Assembly (NCBI GenBank): GCA_028279705.1
Contig: JANQNF010000058.1
Span: 16,205-80,204 of the forward strand
Source of the DNA: an archaeon
GTDB lineage: Archaea; Aenigmatarchaeota; Aenigmatarchaeia; QMZP01; JAFGSV01
Direction: 5' to 3'
Length of the DNA: 64,000 nucleotides
Position 1 is the stretch's first letter; each line of letters begins with the position of its first letter. A program made the position numbers and the translations under genes. Under the pieces are notes generated by a model. It made no database searches and was not told the origin of the DNA. It saw nothing but the letters and a program-made list of their open reading frames with translations. Positions 9,163 through 16,895 of this stretch are shown here, in pieces.

Positions 9163-9172
9163 TTTTATATAA
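9163..9172 (+). promoter_or_regulatory. TATA box and ribosome binding site of the DUF1512 gene
   Basis: TTTTATATAA at 9163-9172 is about 40 nt before the ATG at 9207. GGAGTGATT at 9195-9203 matches the archaeal anti-Shine-Dalgarno sequence and decides the start in favour of 9207 over the in-frame GTG at 9198. Confidence 0.6.
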
Positions 9173-9206
9173 TCTGGTACAATAATAATCCCATGGAGTG
9201 ATTCCT

Positions 9207-10376
9207 ATGTATCTGAACCAGCTTATAGGTCAAGGCGGCGACATGGTATCATGGTTAGTGTGGATAATATTCTTCATGGTATTCTTCATGTTCTACCCAA
9301 GGATAATGCTGTCGCAGATAATGTGGAAACTCGAGGGTAGTGCAAAGAAGCTCGAGCAGCTTTCCCTGCAGTCAAAAAGAATGATTTACAAGGAGATAAG
9401 CAAGAAACCGAGCAAGCATGTCAAGGACAGCGTCGACAGGTTCTTTGAATTCTTCATGATACAGCCCGTGAACCTGGACCCCTACGGCGTTGTCAAGAAG
9501 TTCGACCACCTCATAAAGAACGAGAGGGAGCGCTTTGAGTATTTCACAGACGAGGTCGCTCCCAACGCCAATGCAGAGAAGAAGGCCAACATACAGATGG
9601 GAATGGCAGGCGGCATAGAACTTCACATGCTTTCCAAGATAGTGAGGCATTACATAGAGATGATAAAGAAGACAAAGTCCTACCAGATAGCCATGATAAT
9701 ACAGATGCAGCTCCCGCTGATAGAGAAGATAGCAAAGGCCCTGTACTCGGGAACGCGCACACTTTCCAGGGGGGAGCCCATAGGTGACGGCATTGGTCCA
9801 TGGGTTGTTGCAAAGCTCAATGACGGCAAGATGAAGGAGATAGAGGAAGGCGTCATCATGTCTGAAAAGAAAATGGACGGAAAGCACGTGATACTCATGA
9901 AGGCCAAAGGTCCTGGTGGGAGGATAGGCTATCCGGGCAAGGCTGTCGACAAGGTTGTGAAGAAGAACAAGATAGCGCGCGTGATAACAATAGACGCTGC
10001 TGCGAAGCTTGAAGGAGAGAAGACGGGCTCGGTCGCCGAGGGCGTCGGCATCGCCATGGGAGGCCCGGGCGTTGAAAGAAGCTACATTGAGGACTCTGTC
10101 GTCAAAAACAAGATACATATGGACAGCATAGTTGTCAAGATGTCTGCCGAGGAGGCCATCCAGCCTCTTAGGATGTCCATGATAAAGTCTTACCACAACG
10201 TGCTTGGTGCCATCGACAGGAGCCTTTCAAGAACAAAGAAAGGCGCGAAAGTCATAATAGTAGGCGTGGGCAACACTTCAGGCGTTGGAAACGACAAAAA
10301 GGCTGCGGAAGACACTGTCAAGTTCGTCCAGAAATACGAAAGAAAGCTTAAACTCAAGAAAAAGAAGAAGGACTGA
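9207..10376 (+). CDS. DUF1512 family archaeal membrane-associated protein
   Basis: 389 residues. Starts MYLNQLIGQGGD, followed by one strong membrane segment (MVSWLVWIIFFMVFFMFYP) near the N-terminus. It continues with a charged cytoplasmic helical part (KLEQLSLQSKRMIYKEISKK) and an alpha/beta C-terminal half (HVILMKAKGPGGRIGYPGKA, GVGIAMGGPGVERSYIED). The tail is a run of lysines. The layout and the GRIGYPGKA and GGPGVERSYIED segments match DUF1512, a conserved archaeal family without an established function. The long Lys-rich tail hints at RNA or ribosome contact, which is inference. Confidence 0.85.
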   Translation: MYLNQLIGQGGDMVSWLVWIIFFMVFFMFYPRIMLSQIMWKLEGSAKKLEQLSLQSKRMIYKEISKKPSKHVKDSVDRFFEFFMIQPVNLDPYGVVKKFDHLIKNERERFEYFTDEVAPNANAEKKANIQMGMAGGIELHMLSKIVRHYIEMIKKTKSYQIAMIIQMQLPLIEKIAKALYSGTRTLSRGEPIGDGIGPWVVAKLNDGKMKEIEEGVIMSEKKMDGKHVILMKAKGPGGRIGYPGKAVDKVVKKNKIARVITIDAAAKLEGEKTGSVAEGVGIAMGGPGVERSYIEDSVVKNKIHMDSIVVKMSAEEAIQPLRMSMIKSYHNVLGAIDRSLSRTKKGAKVIIVGVGNTSGVGNDKKAAEDTVKFVQKYERKLKLKKKKKD

Positions 10377-12585
10377 AATCGAACGGCTGGAAAGGCTCAT
10401 TTTGCTCATTCTCAACGGTGTTTTCAGTTGTTTGTGTCTCAGGTTGCTCAGGTGGCATATCTGCACTGTTTTCAGACTGCCTGACAGCATTTCTGACCAT
10501 CTCAACCGACTCGGGCTCCACGCAGATCACGTCGAATCCATTGCTTACGAAAATGTTAATATTTTCCTCTGTCGCGTATTCCGGACTGACAGATGCAGAT
10601 ACTGGTATGCCACGTTCCCTGCACTTTTCCCCGACGTCTGCAATCAGTTTCAATACCGATGGATGCACGTTACTGCCAGGCTCCTTTAGTCCCATGGTCA
10701 GCTGTGAAAGTGATGCAATGTCCAGGCAGACTGCACTGAGGTCATCTCTTAGCAGAGATTCGAAGGAAAGCGCCATTGCCGGGGTCTTTATGTTAACGCC
10801 GAGCCTTGAACCAAACGGTGCGCGGCGCATTGCATTTTCTATGTCTTCTGGACCCCTTACTGCGGGAACCATGAGTATAGTTTCCACTTCACCACCTACC
10901 GAAATCCTGTTAAGCATTTCAAGAGTCTGCTGGAAATCCTGTTCACCGGTGTATGCGCCCCAGACGATGCCAGGCTTCGACTGGGGACCATCCAACATCG
11001 ACGGATCAGACTGTATCTGGTAGACAACATAACCTTCAGCGCCTTCTACCCTTCCTATCATGTCAGGACCTACTTTTGCAAATATCCTAGTGGCACTATT
11101 GTCATGTTGCATGCCTCCTGTATTTTCGTCTGGCAGCGGCTGCTGTGACAACTGGTCCTCTTTTGGATGCAGCGGGAACGGCATTTCATGTTCCGCGGGC
11201 TGCAATTGCGGTGTACCACCGTTATATGCATTTTCTGCCTGCGGCAACGATTCGCTACCGTGAGGCCTCTCCTGTACGGATATGACTTTACCATGCTGTG
11301 CTGACATCACCACTTTTTCACCTTCACCGAGCACTGACGTGGCATTCTGCGTCCCTGACATTACAGGAACCTGAAGCTCCCTTGCAAGTATACCGAAATT
11401 GCAAAGCCTCCCGCCCTCGTCCGTCAGGAAGCCCCCTGCCCCTGAAGCCATGATGAGATCCCTGCAGTCGGATGACGCAGACAGCGCTACGTCTTCGATG
11501 CCGAACTGGGAACTCGATGAGCCGATGATTTTGACAGTTCCGGTTACATTCCCCTTTGATACAAACCTTCCAGTGACCACGACTTCACCGGTCGTGCTCA
11601 TTTCATCTGCTTGGGATATCTCGTAATTGCCGGGCTTGACATCCAGCACCGATATCTTGTTCCTGCCTATACACCAGTCGATTATTTGCTGACCGTTTCC
11701 TGCAGCAGATATTCTTTCAGATATCTCGGAAATCTTTTTCAGATCGGTTTCAGAGAGCACCTGCACGTCCATTTTGCTTCCGGGAACATGGTCCCTTTCT
11801 GTCAATCCTGTCATTTCGTTTCTTGAGTACATCCACAGCTTCTTTGATATGTTTTTTTCCATGAGCGCACCGTTTGCATCCAGCAGGTACTCGTCAGGCG
11901 TCACTATACCGGAACTGACCGCATTGCCAATTCCCCACGAACCTTCAACGAGGGTCTTGTTTCCCCCAAAATTCGTAAGAACGATACCACTTTTTTCAGA
12001 TTCTGCCATTTTCTGGACCAGAATGGACAGGTTCGTGTTTTCAATACCCTTCTTTTCCCCGTAAATCAGTGCGTGTGGGTAAAAAAGCGATGCCCAGCAC
12101 AGCTTTATGCACCTGAATAATTCGTCCTTCCCGCTGACGTTCATGAAACTATCAATCAGGCCAGCAAAGCTGTCTGAAGCACCCCTGCCAACAGAACCCC
12201 GTATTGCAACTAGTTCGTGGTCCCTTCCTGCCTTTATGAGACTGAATGCCTCACCGGCCATTTTCACGTCTTCAGAGACTGAAAGATTCCCGTAAGCAGA
12301 CATTATCTCGTTTCTCAGGTCTGCTGGCAGTACGGAATTGACGAAAATATCCCTTACATTCTCTTCAATTTCCCTCAAGCCGGACGGGCTCCTGTCAGCA
12401 ATTTCGTCCAGTTTTGGCAGTCTGCTTCTTATCTGGTTACTGCTCATGAAAAGTTCCAGCGCCCTTGTGTTTATCACAAAACCATCCGGTACTGGCAACT
12501 TGTCCTTTCTGAGCCTGCACAGGCCAGATGCCTTGGAGCCAAATTCACCGTCATTCTCGGCGTTATCTAACTTAATGATGTACAA
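10354..12585 (-). CDS. PEP-synthase/PPDK-like protein that has lost its catalytic residues
   Basis: 743 residues with the three-part plan of phosphoenolpyruvate synthase. An ATP-grasp-like N-terminus (residues 1-320: LVAIRGSVGRGASDSFAGL, ILVQKMAESEKSGIVLT) is followed by a swivelling phosphohistidine-type domain (335-440), a Pro/Gln-rich linker (440-500) and a TIM-barrel-like C-terminus (500-715). The motif that normally reads GGRTSHAAI is GGRLCNFGI here, so the phosphorylated His is replaced by Asn396. In the barrel the metal and pyruvate motifs NDLTQ and CG are replaced (ASLSQ; ASVSPEY). Probably a non-catalytic scaffold or regulator. The TTG start at 12585 is supported by AGGTG just upstream and by the absence of any in-frame ATG before a stop. 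The 3' end overlaps the convergent DUF1512 gene. Confidence 0.8.
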   Translation of the reverse strand: MYIIKLDNAENDGEFGSKASGLCRLRKDKLPVPDGFVINTRALELFMSSNQIRSRLPKLDEIADRSPSGLREIEENVRDIFVNSVLPADLRNEIMSAYGNLSVSEDVKMAGEAFSLIKAGRDHELVAIRGSVGRGASDSFAGLIDSFMNVSGKDELFRCIKLCWASLFYPHALIYGEKKGIENTNLSILVQKMAESEKSGIVLTNFGGNKTLVEGSWGIGNAVSSGIVTPDEYLLDANGALMEKNISKKLWMYSRNEMTGLTERDHVPGSKMDVQVLSETDLKKISEISERISAAGNGQQIIDWCIGRNKISVLDVKPGNYEISQADEMSTTGEVVVTGRFVSKGNVTGTVKIIGSSSSQFGIEDVALSASSDCRDLIMASGAGGFLTDEGGRLCNFGILARELQVPVMSGTQNATSVLGEGEKVVMSAQHGKVISVQERPHGSESLPQAENAYNGGTPQLQPAEHEMPFPLHPKEDQLSQQPLPDENTGGMQHDNSATRIFAKVGPDMIGRVEGAEGYVVYQIQSDPSMLDGPQSKPGIVWGAYTGEQDFQQTLEMLNRISVGGEVETILMVPAVRGPEDIENAMRRAPFGSRLGVNIKTPAMALSFESLLRDDLSAVCLDIASLSQLTMGLKEPGSNVHPSVLKLIADVGEKCRERGIPVSASVSPEYATEENINIFVSNGFDVICVEPESVEMVRNAVRQSENSADMPPEQPETQTTENTVENEQNEPFQPFDFSPSSFS

Positions 12586-12652
12586 ACAAACACCTGTTGA
12601 TTATTGACAGAAATGTTTTATAATCTTTAGAATGCCGGGTGCATTCTGAGAT

Positions 12653-13168
12653 TCAATTGAAGACAATCGTGCAGGGTATGGGGATCTTCGAAGAGGCAAT
12701 TTTCAGCGCCTTCTTGGCTACATCTTCCTTGCCCGGAGAAACGTGAACTTCTATTATTTTCTGACCCTTCTTTACTCGTGCTGCCGATGAAGTCGGCCTG
12801 CCGAAAGAAAGCCTCATGCCGGTCTGGTACCTGTCTGCGCCTGCACCTGTCGCTATCGGGTTGTCCCTCAATACGTGGTGTGGGAAGACGAGTATCTTCA
12901 TGAAATACATGCCTGCTCCCAGTGTACCCTCAAGTACCTTGTTTGTCGATATTCTTGCAGACTCAAGCGCATTATGCCTTATCTGGACCGCATCCTTTGT
13001 GACAAGATGAGCCTTCACGCTGTACTCAGCTTTGGCCTTTCCTGACTCAAATGACCTTATCTTCGGGTAAGGAACGCCTTTCACGTAGGATTTCCTTGGC
13101 TTGTGCTTGGAAACCCTAGTATTGGGTCTTTTCAGCCGGCTGTAACACTTTCCTGGTCTCAATGCCAT
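12653..13168 (-). CDS. Large-subunit ribosomal protein L10e (uL16 family)
   Basis: 171 residues matching the archaeal/eukaryotic L10e family. MALRPGKCYSRLKRPNTR opens the protein. SARISTNKVLEGTLGAGMYF, FPHHVLRDNPIATGAGADR and RLSFGRPTSSAARVKKGQ are strongly conserved segments of this protein, which sits near the peptidyl-transferase centre and helps position A-site tRNA. TATA-like sequences CTATAAATAG and TATTTAAAAG lie upstream on the minus strand. It marks the left housekeeping boundary of the glycan region. Confidence 0.96.
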   Translation of the reverse strand: MALRPGKCYSRLKRPNTRVSKHKPRKSYVKGVPYPKIRSFESGKAKAEYSVKAHLVTKDAVQIRHNALESARISTNKVLEGTLGAGMYFMKILVFPHHVLRDNPIATGAGADRYQTGMRLSFGRPTSSAARVKKGQKIIEVHVSPGKEDVAKKALKIASSKIPIPCTIVFN

Positions 13169-13247
13169 CTTAACACCATCGCCTCTGTATAAACGTAACT
13201 ATTTATAGCAGGCTTTTAAATACTTTAACCATTAATCAAGTAAAATG

Positions 13248-13259
13248 GACAAATTTGTC
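13248..13259. promoter_or_regulatory. Perfect 12-bp palindrome GACAAATTTGTC
   Basis: A perfect palindrome about 27 nt before the nucleotidyltransferase ATG (13286), near the expected transcription start. The AT-rich TTTTAAATACTTT at 13214-13226 could be the promoter. This could be an operator for the first glycan gene; no other copy was noticed. Confidence 0.3.
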
Positions 13260-13285
13260 ACCAAAGAATAGGAAATGTGATTAGA

Positions 13286-14029
13286 ATGAAGGCAATTGTG
13301 CTTGCAGGGGGGTTTGCAAAGAGGCTGTGGCCGCTTACAATGGACACACCCAAGCCACTGCTTCCGGTAGCAGGAAAGCCCATGATAGAGTACATACTGG
13401 AAAAGATCTCCTGCATAGACGAAATCGAGAAAATATTCATTTCCACAAACAGCAAATTCGAAAGCCACTTCAACGAATGGGCAAGCAACTTCAGCAACGG
13501 TAAGAAAATAGAGGTATTCGCTGACAAGAGCACTGAAGAGGAAAACAAGCTTGGCGCAATAGGCGCGCTTTCCCATCTCCTGGCGGAAAATGACATAGAT
13601 GATGATCTGCTCGTAGTGGCCGGAGACAACCTTTTCGAATTCGACATGAAAGACTTCCTTTCTGAGCATGATGGCAGCCCCATCGTAGCGCTTTATGATA
13701 TGGTGCACGAGGATGCAGTCAGGCACAAGTACGGCGTGGTAATGCTTGATGACAGCGGTTCCATAAAACACTTCCAGGAAAAACCAGAAAATCCCATGTC
13801 CACTCTAATAAGCACGGGCTGTTATTTCTTCCCAAAGCGTGTCGTGAACATGGTACATGACTACATCGGGCAGGGAAACAACCCGGATGCTCCCGGTTTC
13901 TTCATTTCATGGCTTTCGCAGCAGGTCGGTGTCAAGGGATTTGTTTTCGGACAGGACAAAAGATGGTTCGACATAGGATCGATAGAAAGCTACAACAGGG
14001 CAAACGAGATATATTCAAGTAAAGACTAA
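13286..14029 (+). CDS. Sugar-1-phosphate nucleotidyltransferase
   Basis: 247 residues beginning MKAIVLAGGFAKRLWPLT, a slightly altered GGxGTRL nucleotide-binding loop, then TPKPLLPVAGKPMIEYIL (the PKP activator motif). It also has VAGDNLFEFDMKDF (the metal-binding Asp), FQEKPENP, and a C-terminal WFDIGSIESYNRANE. It would couple a nucleoside triphosphate to a hexose-1-phosphate (glucose-1-P thymidylyl- or uridylyltransferase family). At this length it lacks any added acyltransferase or isomerase domain. The ATG at 13286 follows GTGATTAG, an archaeal-type ribosome binding site. The specific sugar is unknown. Confidence 0.88.
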   Translation: MKAIVLAGGFAKRLWPLTMDTPKPLLPVAGKPMIEYILEKISCIDEIEKIFISTNSKFESHFNEWASNFSNGKKIEVFADKSTEEENKLGAIGALSHLLAENDIDDDLLVVAGDNLFEFDMKDFLSEHDGSPIVALYDMVHEDAVRHKYGVVMLDDSGSIKHFQEKPENPMSTLISTGCYFFPKRVVNMVHDYIGQGNNPDAPGFFISWLSQQVGVKGFVFGQDKRWFDIGSIESYNRANEIYSSKD

Positions 14030-14364
14030 TTCCGGTCTCCGTACTTTTCGAAGACGCATACAAATTTGAGATCAGACTTTCCTGTGTTGAAAACCTTGTG
14101 GAATACACCGCCCTTTATTATGACGATGTCACCCTTTTTCACAGGGAACTCGTTTTCGTCCAGCTTCATTTTTCCCTCCCCTTCTGCGAAATTGTACACC
14201 TCTTCTGCTCCTTCATGGGTGTGTCCGCTTGTCTCCTTTCCGGGATGAAGGATTGTCAGCGATACGTTCAGGTGCCCGAGTTCCGATACGTCTATTACCG
14301 TGTAGACATCGTTTTGTTTTACTACCTTTCCCGCTTTCCCGAATTCGCTGATGTGAAATTTCAT
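14026..14364 (-). CDS. Small cupin-fold protein
   Basis: 112 residues in a single cupin barrel. Motif 1 is GHTHEGAEEVYNFAEGEG with metal ligands His48, His50 and a following Glu. Motif 2 is GDIVIIKGGVFHKVFN with His89. Small cupins next to nucleotide-sugar genes often act as sugar isomerases or mannose-6-phosphate-isomerase-like proteins, but this one could also be a sensor. The longer reading frame upstream overlaps the divergent epimerase gene and is not credible; the ATG at 14364 begins the conserved domain. The 3' end overlaps the nucleotidyltransferase by a few bases. Confidence 0.85.
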   Translation of the reverse strand: MKFHISEFGKAGKVVKQNDVYTVIDVSELGHLNVSLTILHPGKETSGHTHEGAEEVYNFAEGEGKMKLDENEFPVKKGDIVIIKGGVFHKVFNTGKSDLKFVCVFEKYGDRN

Positions 14365-14371
14365 GTGCCTC

Positions 14372-14381
14372 AAATATTTAT
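14372..14381 (+). promoter_or_regulatory. TATA box of the GalE-like epimerase gene (leaderless)
   Basis: AATATTTATT is centred about 28 nt before the epimerase ATG at 14405, the spacing expected for a leaderless archaeal mRNA. It supports choosing 14405 over the longer in-frame extension beginning at 14363. Confidence 0.5.
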
Positions 14382-14404
14382 TTCGCCGTGTGGTTATTAA
14401 GCTT

Positions 14405-15328
14405 ATGACAATTGAAGGAAAGAAAATCCTGGTCACAGGAGGCGCAGGTTTCATAGGTTCCTGGATAGCGGAGACGCTTGCTTCAAAGAACAGTGTGAAG
14501 GTGGCAGACAGCCTGAAGACCGGCAATAAGGATAACCTTAAAAAAATATTACCTAAAGTCGAATTCACTGAAACCGACATCAGGAAGCGAGAAAAGCTTT
14601 CCGGTCTTATACAGGGAGCAGAAATAGTGTTCCACCAGGGTGCAAACGTCCAGATACAGGCTTCGGTCGATGATCCGCAGATGGACGCGGACATAAACAT
14701 AGGAGGCACCCTCAACGTTCTTGATGCGTGCAGGAAGCATGATGTAGAAAGGGTGGTTTTTGCCTCATCTTCTGCGATTTATGGCAACCCTTCGAATATC
14801 CCGGTCACAGAAAGTGCGAAACCATCCCCGCTTTCACCTTACGCTCTATCAAAGCTTGCAGGCGAAAGTTACATGAAACTCTACAGTGATCTTTACGGGC
14901 TGAAGACGATTTCTCTTAGGTATTTCAACGTTTATGGCCCAAGACAGAACGCCGATAGTCCATATTCGGGCGTCATTTCCATTTTCACAAAGAACGTGAG
15001 GGAGGGAAAACCCCTTACGGTGTTTGGCGATGGCGAGCAGACGAGGGATTTTGTGAACGTAAAGGACGTCGTGAAGGCAAACATGCTCGCAGCAGAATCC
15101 AAACCAGCCGTAGGCAAGGCTTTCAACATAGGGACGGGAAAATCGATCTCACTAAACGACATGATTTCCATTCTCGAAAAGAAGACCGGGAAGAAACTTG
15201 TGGTCAAATACAAAGAGAAGCGAAAGGGCGACGTCATGCACTCCTGTCCAGACATATCACTTGCAAGGAAGATACTCGGTTTCGTGCCAAGTGTAGCGTT
15301 TGAAGACGGACTGTCAGAACTACTGTAG
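14405..15328 (+). CDS. NAD-dependent nucleotide-sugar epimerase (UDP-glucose 4-epimerase-like)
   Basis: 307 residues of the extended short-chain dehydrogenase family. The N-terminal [13 protein letters not shown] is the GxxGxxG NAD site. The catalytic pair appears in SSAIYGNP and SPYALSKLAGE (YxxxK). RYFNVYGPRQ and FGDGEQTRDFVNVKDV are sugar-nucleotide binding segments found in GalE-type enzymes. It probably interconverts UDP-hexoses (Glc/Gal or GlcNAc/GalNAc) for the glycans built by the downstream transferases. It is divergent from the cupin gene and convergent with nadC. Confidence 0.87.
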   Translation: MTIEGKKILVTGGAGFIGSWIAETLASKNSVKVADSLKTGNKDNLKKILPKVEFTETDIRKREKLSGLIQGAEIVFHQGANVQIQASVDDPQMDADINIGGTLNVLDACRKHDVERVVFASSSAIYGNPSNIPVTESAKPSPLSPYALSKLAGESYMKLYSDLYGLKTISLRYFNVYGPRQNADSPYSGVISIFTKNVREGKPLTVFGDGEQTRDFVNVKDVVKANMLAAESKPAVGKAFNIGTGKSISLNDMISILEKKTGKKLVVKYKEKRKGDVMHSCPDISLARKILGFVPSVAFEDGLSELL

Positions 15329-15336
15329 TAGCGGCA

Positions 15337-16158
15337 TCAAGACTTTTCAATGTACATTGCAATATCGACAGATTCTACAGAATGGGTGAGCGAACCCATT
15401 GATATGAAATCAACGCCAAGTGATGATATCCATTCTATATCCTTTTTCTGGATACCCCCGGAAACCTCTATTATTGCTTTTCCCTTTATGATTTCCACCG
15501 CCTTTTTCATATCTTCATGGGACATGTTGTCAAGCATTATCACGTCAGCGCCGCATTCGACTGCTTCATTTACTTCATCCAGTGTTCGCGCTTCAACTTC
15601 CACTTTCTTACCGGATGCCTTCGCGCTCGTTACGGAATTTTTCAGGCCAGCGAGTTTTATGTGGTTGTCTTTTATCAGTATCTCGTCGAAGAGTCCTCTT
15701 CGGTGATTATGGCCCCCTCCGCACTTTACAGCATACTTCTCGATCACCCTGAGACCTGGCGTGGTCTTCCTCGTGTCGAGTATCCTAGTCTTCTCTCCAA
15801 TCACCTTTTTTGTGCAGCTTTTGGTTTTTGTTGCAATCCCGCACATCCTTTGCAGGAAGTTAAGTGCGACCCTTTCTCCTGTCAGTATAGCTCTCGCATC
15901 ACCACATATTTCCACGAGAACGTCTCCTTCCTTTGCACTTTCACCATCATTCAACTTTTTCGCATACTCGACCCTGTCGTCCAGAATAGAAAAAACAGTC
16001 CCTGCGATGTCAAGACCGCATACTACACAGTCTTCCTTGGCGATTATGGTCGCTTTGACTTCTACACCTTCAGGTATAGTCAGTTCCGTTGTTATGTCCC
16101 CGGTTCCTATATCCTCGATAAGTGCATTCTCAATGATTTCCTTAATTTCCTCTTCCAT
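15337..16158 (-). CDS. nadC: Nicotinate-nucleotide pyrophosphorylase (quinolinate phosphoribosyltransferase)
   Basis: 273 residues, normal for NadC, which converts quinolinate and PRPP to nicotinate mononucleotide. Diagnostic stretches are EDIGTGDITTEL near the N-terminus, RILDTRKTTPGLR (substrate-binding arginines and lysine), CGGGHNHRRGL and EILIKDNHI, and the C-terminal barrel motif EVSGGI. It starts 2 nt after the nadE stop, the last gene of an apparent dehydrogenase-nadE-nadC operon. nadA and nadB are not in the window. Confidence 0.95.
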   Translation of the reverse strand: MEEEIKEIIENALIEDIGTGDITTELTIPEGVEVKATIIAKEDCVVCGLDIAGTVFSILDDRVEYAKKLNDGESAKEGDVLVEICGDARAILTGERVALNFLQRMCGIATKTKSCTKKVIGEKTRILDTRKTTPGLRVIEKYAVKCGGGHNHRRGLFDEILIKDNHIKLAGLKNSVTSAKASGKKVEVEARTLDEVNEAVECGADVIMLDNMSHEDMKKAVEIIKGKAIIEVSGGIQKKDIEWISSLGVDFISMGSLTHSVESVDIAMYIEKS

Positions 16159-16160
16159 AA

Positions 16161-16895
16161 TCAGGGATTGAATATTTCCGGCAGGTTTCTTTTGTGTTCG
16201 GTGCTTTCTATCATTTCCCGGACCTTCCTGACCTTTTCCGGATCAATTCCTTGCGTTTGGTCATTCTCTAATGCGTGAAGTATCTCGTCGAGCTCATCGT
16301 ACGTTATGCCCATCTCTTCTTCATCTGTCTGGCCTGACCATAGACCTGCAGAAGGCGCCTTGTTAATTATTTCATCCGGTACTCCCAGGACCCTTCCAAG
16401 CTCCCTTACTTCACCCTTGTAAAGGGATGCTATCGGTAGCAGGTCAACACCGCCATCACCGTATTTTGTGAAGTATCCTACCATCAGCTCGTCCTTGTTG
16501 TCGGTTCCAAGGACGATGTAATTGTGAAGGTTGGCGAAGTAGTACAGCGCTGTCATCCTCAACCTGGGCTTGATGTTTGCCGGTGCAAGCCCTTCTGCCT
16601 TCGGAAGACCCCTTTTCAGCGCATCGAACGTGTCACCGATGTCTACGTATTCAGTCCTTATCGAAAATTTTTCTGCAAGTATCTTTGCATGATCCTCGTC
16701 TTCAGGCTTTGAATGGCACGGCATTATCACTCCAAGCACGTTGTCGCCGAGTGCCTCCTTTGCCAGCGCAGCGACGACTGATGAATCTATGCCACCGCTA
16801 AGGCCTATTATGGCACCTTTGGCGCCTGCTTCCTCGATTTTCTTCTTTATCCACGCTGCTATCTGATCCTTGACAGCATTCATATCTTTATCCAT
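16161..16895 (-). CDS. nadE: NH3-dependent NAD+ synthase
   Basis: About 244 residues. The PP-loop SGGIDSSVVAALA binds ATP. PRLRMTALYYFANLHN, GTDNKDELMVGYFTKYGDGG and PSAGLWSGQTDEEEMG are conserved NadE segments. There is no glutaminase domain, so ammonia is the nitrogen donor. It turns NaAD into NAD+, downstream of NadC in the pathway. Two starts are plausible: ATG at 16895 (MDKDMNAV) or ATG at 16883, which overlaps the preceding dehydrogenase stop as ATGA. Either way the gene overlaps the dehydrogenase gene. Confidence 0.94.
   Translation of the reverse strand: MDKDMNAVKDQIAAWIKKKIEEAGAKGAIIGLSGGIDSSVVAALAKEALGDNVLGVIMPCHSKPEDEDHAKILAEKFSIRTEYVDIGDTFDALKRGLPKAEGLAPANIKPRLRMTALYYFANLHNYIVLGTDNKDELMVGYFTKYGDGGVDLLPIASLYKGEVRELGRVLGVPDEIINKAPSAGLWSGQTDEEEMGITYDELDEILHALENDQTQGIDPEKVRKVREMIESTEHKRNLPEIFNP

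Noticed and set aside
9372..10196. A 274-residue open frame on the minus strand inside the DUF1512 gene
   Set aside because: It is the antisense shadow of a conserved gene, with a composition (His/Leu/Tyr rich) typical of a complementary frame and no recognisable motif.
14365..14715. An upstream extension of the cupin gene on the minus strand
   Set aside because: It would overlap the N-terminal half of the GalE-like epimerase gene antisense and carries no conserved sequence; the cupin domain starts at ATG 14364.
15517..16278. A 253-residue plus-strand open frame across nadC and nadE
   Set aside because: It lies antisense to two well-supported enzymes, is rich in Cys, Phe and His, and has no start signal.
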